From a virus, in IMG/VR virus record IMGVR_UViG_3300015374_000015, positions 1 to 45,830 of that record: a DNA stretch of 45,830 nt; one strand, given 5' to 3'. Shown here piece after piece: positions 43,901-45,830 of this stretch. Position 1 is the first letter of the stretch, and each line of letters opens with the position of its first letter. Made by a program: the position numbers and the translations under genes. Below the pieces are notes generated by a model. It worked only from the letters and a program-made list of their open reading frames with translations. It ran no database searches and was not told where the DNA came from.

Positions 43901-45183
43901 TGATCAGCTTCGCCAAGCTGAAAGCACTCGGCAGCTTCGATGTAAGGCGTCAAAACGAGTACCGCACGCTGCTCGCGGCAGCCGAGGCCGACAAGCGATT
44001 CCGCTCTTGGCACTCCGGCGTAAGCGGCCTCTTCGACTCAAGCGCTCGGCTGTCGAGCCGATTCAAAGGCAAGTCGCGTGCGGAGTTATGGACCTGGCTG
44101 ACGAAAGACCCGAAGGGCAAGGCCGAGCTTGCGAAGATCACGGACTACGTCGAGAACATCCAGGGCAATTGGACAGCCTTCACACGCTATGAGCGCTCTC
44201 TGGCCCCGCTGGCGATTTTCTACCCGTTCCTGCGCTATTCCATGCGCTGGACTCTCTGGACGTTCCCGAAAACGCACCCGGTGGCGGCGACGTTGGCCTA
44301 CGTCTCGGGGCAGGCCAACGCCAACCAGCTTGAGGCTTTGGCGGGTGGACCGCTGCCGAATCCCATCGCCTACGCTTTCCCCGCCTACCAGAATGAGCGA
44401 GGCGAAACGGCCGTGCTGCCCGGTGGCTCGCGCATCTCGCCCGGCCAGTCCTCGCTTACGCAGGCCGTTGCCACGGGGAATCCCTCGCAGGTTCTCTCCT
44501 CGGCCAACCCGTTCATCGGCGCAGGCCTGACGGCCCTGACGGGCATTGAACCTTTCACGGGCGAAAAGTCCTCCCTGCCATCCGGACTCGCGGCACTGAA
44601 TTCGTTGCTGAACATGCCTGCCCCCGCACGTATCATAGGGCTGAGGATCGGTGGGCAGTCCACGGCTTCCAAAGCCTTCGCACAATACGACCCGAACAAG
44701 AAAGCGCGCTCGGTCCTGTTCCCGTTCATTCCGCAGAGCGGAGCCAAATTTGCGGCCGGGGAAAAACTCAGCCGCTCGTTCGACAAGAAGTACGAAAACC
44801 CCGTGCCGAGCCTGCCGAAAGAGGTTTGGGACGCGGCCTACGGGAAAGACTGGAAGGCAGCGGAGAAACTACGCAAGTTGCGCCTTGAGGCTGAACAGGC
44901 GGGCGAGTACGTGAAATCGGCCGAGGAACCCTTCTTCGAGGACTCAGGTGACTTGACCAAAGAGGGCTCGGAAATCCTGCGCTACATCACCGGCCAGCTC
45001 GTGATTCCCTCAGAAGAAGTAGCCGACGTGAAACCTCCGACTCGCAAGGGACGACGCATGAACGGAATCGGGGGACCATCGGGAGGCGGTATCGGGGGCT
45101 ACTCGCTTGGCGGTGGTTCGGTAGGTGGAAGTGTCGGTGGTGGTTCCAGCGGAGCTGGCATCGGCGGATACAGCCTGCGTTAG
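40945..45183 (+). CDS. Very large internal virion / ejection protein
   Basis: 1412 residues from ATG 40945, the largest gene. Residues 1-280 are basic and Ala/Lys-rich with low complexity. A helical body follows with an aromatic segment (PLAIFYPFLRYSMRWTLWTF, residues about 1085-1104) that could touch or cross the membrane. The tail (last 45 residues) is glycine-rich with GIGGYSL repeated (GGIGGYSLGG, GIGGYSLR). No enzyme motif recognised. Size, position at the end of the late block and helical nature suggest an ejection protein like T7 gp16, by analogy only. Confidence 0.55.
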   Translation: MPFGTGRIGSTPKPSSPKKRKGRRKKPPEAEVAGPYRSQSSNPRIRSEAVPGEHRREPTTVAGVERKGAAQERKAAAQTAERQAAKKARRQSARKARRIEHQAQSILRKSPPTPVQAVQEAKQGVKPPQSKQWRKAFPKAAKRADTEFIKSVAKKENLGEPEDITHAIEAVGLATGAGAAAKLAIKGSAAGAEALIAKDVVQGAASEAGPIAKAARSVKGGIKARVGAKAKRIKSTPERVKTAPKRAKKAASTKEGRRAAGKGAARKAKRHPVRTGYGAAAVSPVPLPGEADKRARAAAEGTFKAVTQHPLETGRTTLRSLPAAITGPAALISSGVESAIHRDPQPLKEEAEGQAKGVAEIASNVFSGDPEKAEMAARKEGSLAFLTPLPAVTRLKGYKRARSKVRKGAATIRGKVAAKGEAPNRIVRHAPKGVEQNVFGATARRQARKKTALVKQRADNPQRVAAAHHERQITKRIAKAPKGSHVALQALAEYGIRSPEGARLVREGGPKDAQLLQALDYVDSHPEVFASKPFQSALEAVGEASRTAPAAIVGKGERARLLQQGDVFGHTRPEYMVPPKAREFTSAKTREGAWADLASADKRLTQLKRQGRQRLDQAKVLKGAGRERALREGKALYAEARQLRAANQKLYDALDPFTRPNQSLDGSKRTGYEGRMLEEYKAAVEASRKQAGLAPAIWTHHTELGKDAGAGLGRSFPTAPGRVEHMREGNLAKADNLDRSLEALLKGTVHMPRLRAAGKQFGRDFVQEFKTPFKIDGKQKIVGQGSKDWAAITAPKTKENPNGGQFDPKSWARFPLREWKNAIKDPFTQDSSLVALLEEADQGRVKGREPWVLMPREAIREARAQISPEHNVITTAANKASRVASRTILGTNPAWAIAQIPAEGIPLLMAKPSLLNPIKTIRFERDIQRFKKTHPEEALALQATVGASPLNAAVNRTPLDMQETYTPALWDKGAKALTRGKTARSLISFAKLKALGSFDVRRQNEYRTLLAAAEADKRFRSWHSGVSGLFDSSARLSSRFKGKSRAELWTWLTKDPKGKAELAKITDYVENIQGNWTAFTRYERSLAPLAIFYPFLRYSMRWTLWTFPKTHPVAATLAYVSGQANANQLEALAGGPLPNPIAYAFPAYQNERGETAVLPGGSRISPGQSSLTQAVATGNPSQVLSSANPFIGAGLTALTGIEPFTGEKSSLPSGLAALNSLLNMPAPARIIGLRIGGQSTASKAFAQYDPNKKARSVLFPFIPQSGAKFAAGEKLSRSFDKKYENPVPSLPKEVWDAAYGKDWKAAEKLRKLRLEAEQAGEYVKSAEEPFFEDSGDLTKEGSEILRYITGQLVIPSEEVADVKPPTRKGRRMNGIGGPSGGGIGGYSLGGGSVGGSVGGGSSGAGIGGYSLR

Positions 45184-45198
45184 CGCCAGCCCGAGCCG

Positions 45199-45296
45199 TT
45201 ACCGGAGCTGGGTGCCGCTGATTATTTCTTTGGGCACGGGCTCGACCTCGTATCGCTCAATCCACTCCAGGGCGTTTACTTCGGCTTGACTGCGTG
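45199..45296 (-). pseudogene. 3' part of the split 75-codon gene
   Basis: Reading on the minus strand from the 15-bp repeat (RSQA) it continues EVNALEWIERYEVEPVPKEI, ISGTQLR and stops at 45199. Alone it has no start; its true start is ATG 322 at the other side of the inserted segment. It ends 15 bases from the stop of the 1412-codon gene on the other strand. Confidence 0.85.
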
Positions 45297-45599
45297 CTGG
45301 CCATCGTTGAGGGCGCAGAGATCGCAGCAGTAGGCCGACCCCTTGGCGGCGACCCGACCGCAGCCTTTCTCGCAGTCGCGCGGAGCGGGGCCGTCGATCA
45401 CGCGCTCCTGGGGACCGCCGCGCCACTCCGCGAAGCGACAGCGGAACTCCTCCATCGTCACGTAGCGGTGGCCGTCCCTGGTGCGGCGGTGCATCTCGCG
45501 GTGCTGGTACTTGGCGCCGTTCCCGCGGACGATGGCTCCGCAGGTGCAGAAGTGAGCGTGGCGAGCGTGGGCCTGGGCGCGCTGCTTGGCGGTGCTCAT
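45276..45599 (-). CDS. Zinc-finger protein in the inserted segment
   Basis: 107 residues from ATG 45599. MSTAKQRAQAHARHAHFCTC, GAIVRGNGAKYQHREMHRRT, then CEKGCGRVAAKGSAYCCDLC. Two metal-binding groups (C-x1-C with H-x3-H, and CEKGC with CCDLC) are visible, as in many actinophage accessory proteins. The last four residues (VKPK) and stop lie in the 15-bp repeat and phage side, so its natural end was probably cut off. The start overlaps the stop of the gene before (ATGA). Confidence 0.65.
   Translation of the reverse strand: MSTAKQRAQAHARHAHFCTCGAIVRGNGAKYQHREMHRRTRDGHRYVTMEEFRCRFAEWRGGPQERVIDGPAPRDCEKGCGRVAAKGSAYCCDLCALNDGQHAVKPK
45282..45296. repeat. 15-bp direct repeat flanking the inserted segment (phage right side)
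   Basis: The second exact copy of CGGCTTGACTGCGTG. Bases to its left (45281 and lower) belong to the split phage gene; bases to its right to the GC-rich segment. In circular coordinates the two copies are 700 bp apart. Confidence 0.9.
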
Positions 45600-45802
45600 A
45601 GCGCTTCGATCTCCCAGCCGTACACCGTGGTCAGCTCGTAGTCGTCCAGCCACACCCGGTAGATCGGCCCGTCGTGGGGGTCGAGGATCACGGCCTCGAT
45701 CTCACCCGTCTTGCATGGGCGAGTGTTCAGCGGCCACACGTCGTCGCGGATGACGAAGGAGTCGCCGGGCTTCAGCATCGACTCCTCGACCGTGGCCATC
45801 AT
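45596..45802 (-). CDS. Small hypothetical beta protein in the inserted segment
   Basis: 68 residues from ATG 45802, which overlaps the TGA of the gene running in from position 1 (TGATG). MMATVEESMLKPGDSFVIRD, then GEIEAVILDPHDGPIYRVWL, DDYELTTVYGWEIEAL. Looks like a small SH3-like or beta-barrel phage protein. GTG 45805 and ATG 45799 are alternative starts. Third-position GC is visibly higher than in the phage body. Confidence 0.65.
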   Translation of the reverse strand: MMATVEESMLKPGDSFVIRDDVWPLNTRPCKTGEIEAVILDPHDGPIYRVWLDDYELTTVYGWEIEAL

Positions 45803-45804
45803 CA

Positions 45805-45830
45805 CCGCCCCGCCAGCTCTTCCTGGATGC
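45805..45830. repeat. Terminal direct repeat, right copy
   Basis: Identical to bases 1-26. One copy should be removed when the sequence is treated as a 45,804-bp circle. Confidence 0.9.

Noticed and set aside
1-45830. CRISPR array
   Set aside because: No series of equal repeats with unique spacers is present; the short repeats found are coding duplications.
1-45830. Phage RNA polymerase or DNA polymerase as in T7-like phages
   Set aside because: No frame of suitable length and motif exists outside the assigned structural genes.

Overview
The window looks like the complete genome of a tailed phage, about 45.8 kb. The first 26 bases are repeated exactly at the end, so the sequence probably closes into a circle of 45,804 bp. 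GC content is moderate to high, GTG and TTG starts are common, and nearly all genes lie on the plus strand in chains with overlapping stop and start codons. Several promoters sit so close to start codons that leaderless transcripts are likely. The two NlpC/P60-type enzymes and a secreted transglycosylase-like protein fit a Gram-positive host, most likely an actinobacterium (inference). The tail genes (adaptor plus beta-propeller nozzle, no tape measure or major tail tube protein seen) suggest a short-tailed, podovirus-like particle.

Layout. Positions 437-2314 hold a first chain of tiny genes, several with zinc-binding cysteine pairs. Positions 2801-5370 hold the lysis region: two membrane proteins, an NlpC/P60 endolysin, two very small membrane peptides, and, facing them, a secreted transglycosylase-like protein. 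Positions 5570-14721 and 14843-16724 hold further chains of small genes. Recognisable among them are a tyrosine recombinase, a double-HTH zinc protein, a PD-(D/E)XK Holliday-junction-resolvase-like nuclease, a conserved zinc-finger DNA-metabolism protein and a likely replisome organiser. I see no DNA or RNA polymerase. Positions 17430-18062 form a long stretch without genes ending in a good sigma70-type promoter. That promoter leads into two micro-ORFs and the small terminase. Positions 19505-21867 hold an HNH gene, a tRNA-like sequence and small DNA-binding-like genes. From 21867 to 45183 comes the morphogenesis block: virion lysin, large terminase, portal, scaffold, major capsid protein, head-tail adaptor, tail nozzle, tail fibre and three probable internal (ejection) proteins, the last of 1412 residues. 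HNH genes or their remains interrupt this block at three places.

The most unusual parts are these. (1) A GC-rich segment of about 685 bp lies across the circular join, flanked by 15-bp direct repeats. Removing it with one repeat copy rebuilds an intact 75-codon phage gene in frame. (2) Four gaps share a composite motif, GTAGTGAC with GTGCTA/TAGCAC, directly in front of start codons. (3) A cloverleaf-forming tRNA-Thr-like sequence lacks the usual D-loop and T-loop contact bases. (4) One HNH family is present as two intact genes, one frameshifted gene and one 38-codon fused remnant. (5) Neighbouring small genes share the same N-terminal module joined to unrelated bodies. (6) An in-frame extension of 46 codons follows two amber codons after the 21364 gene.
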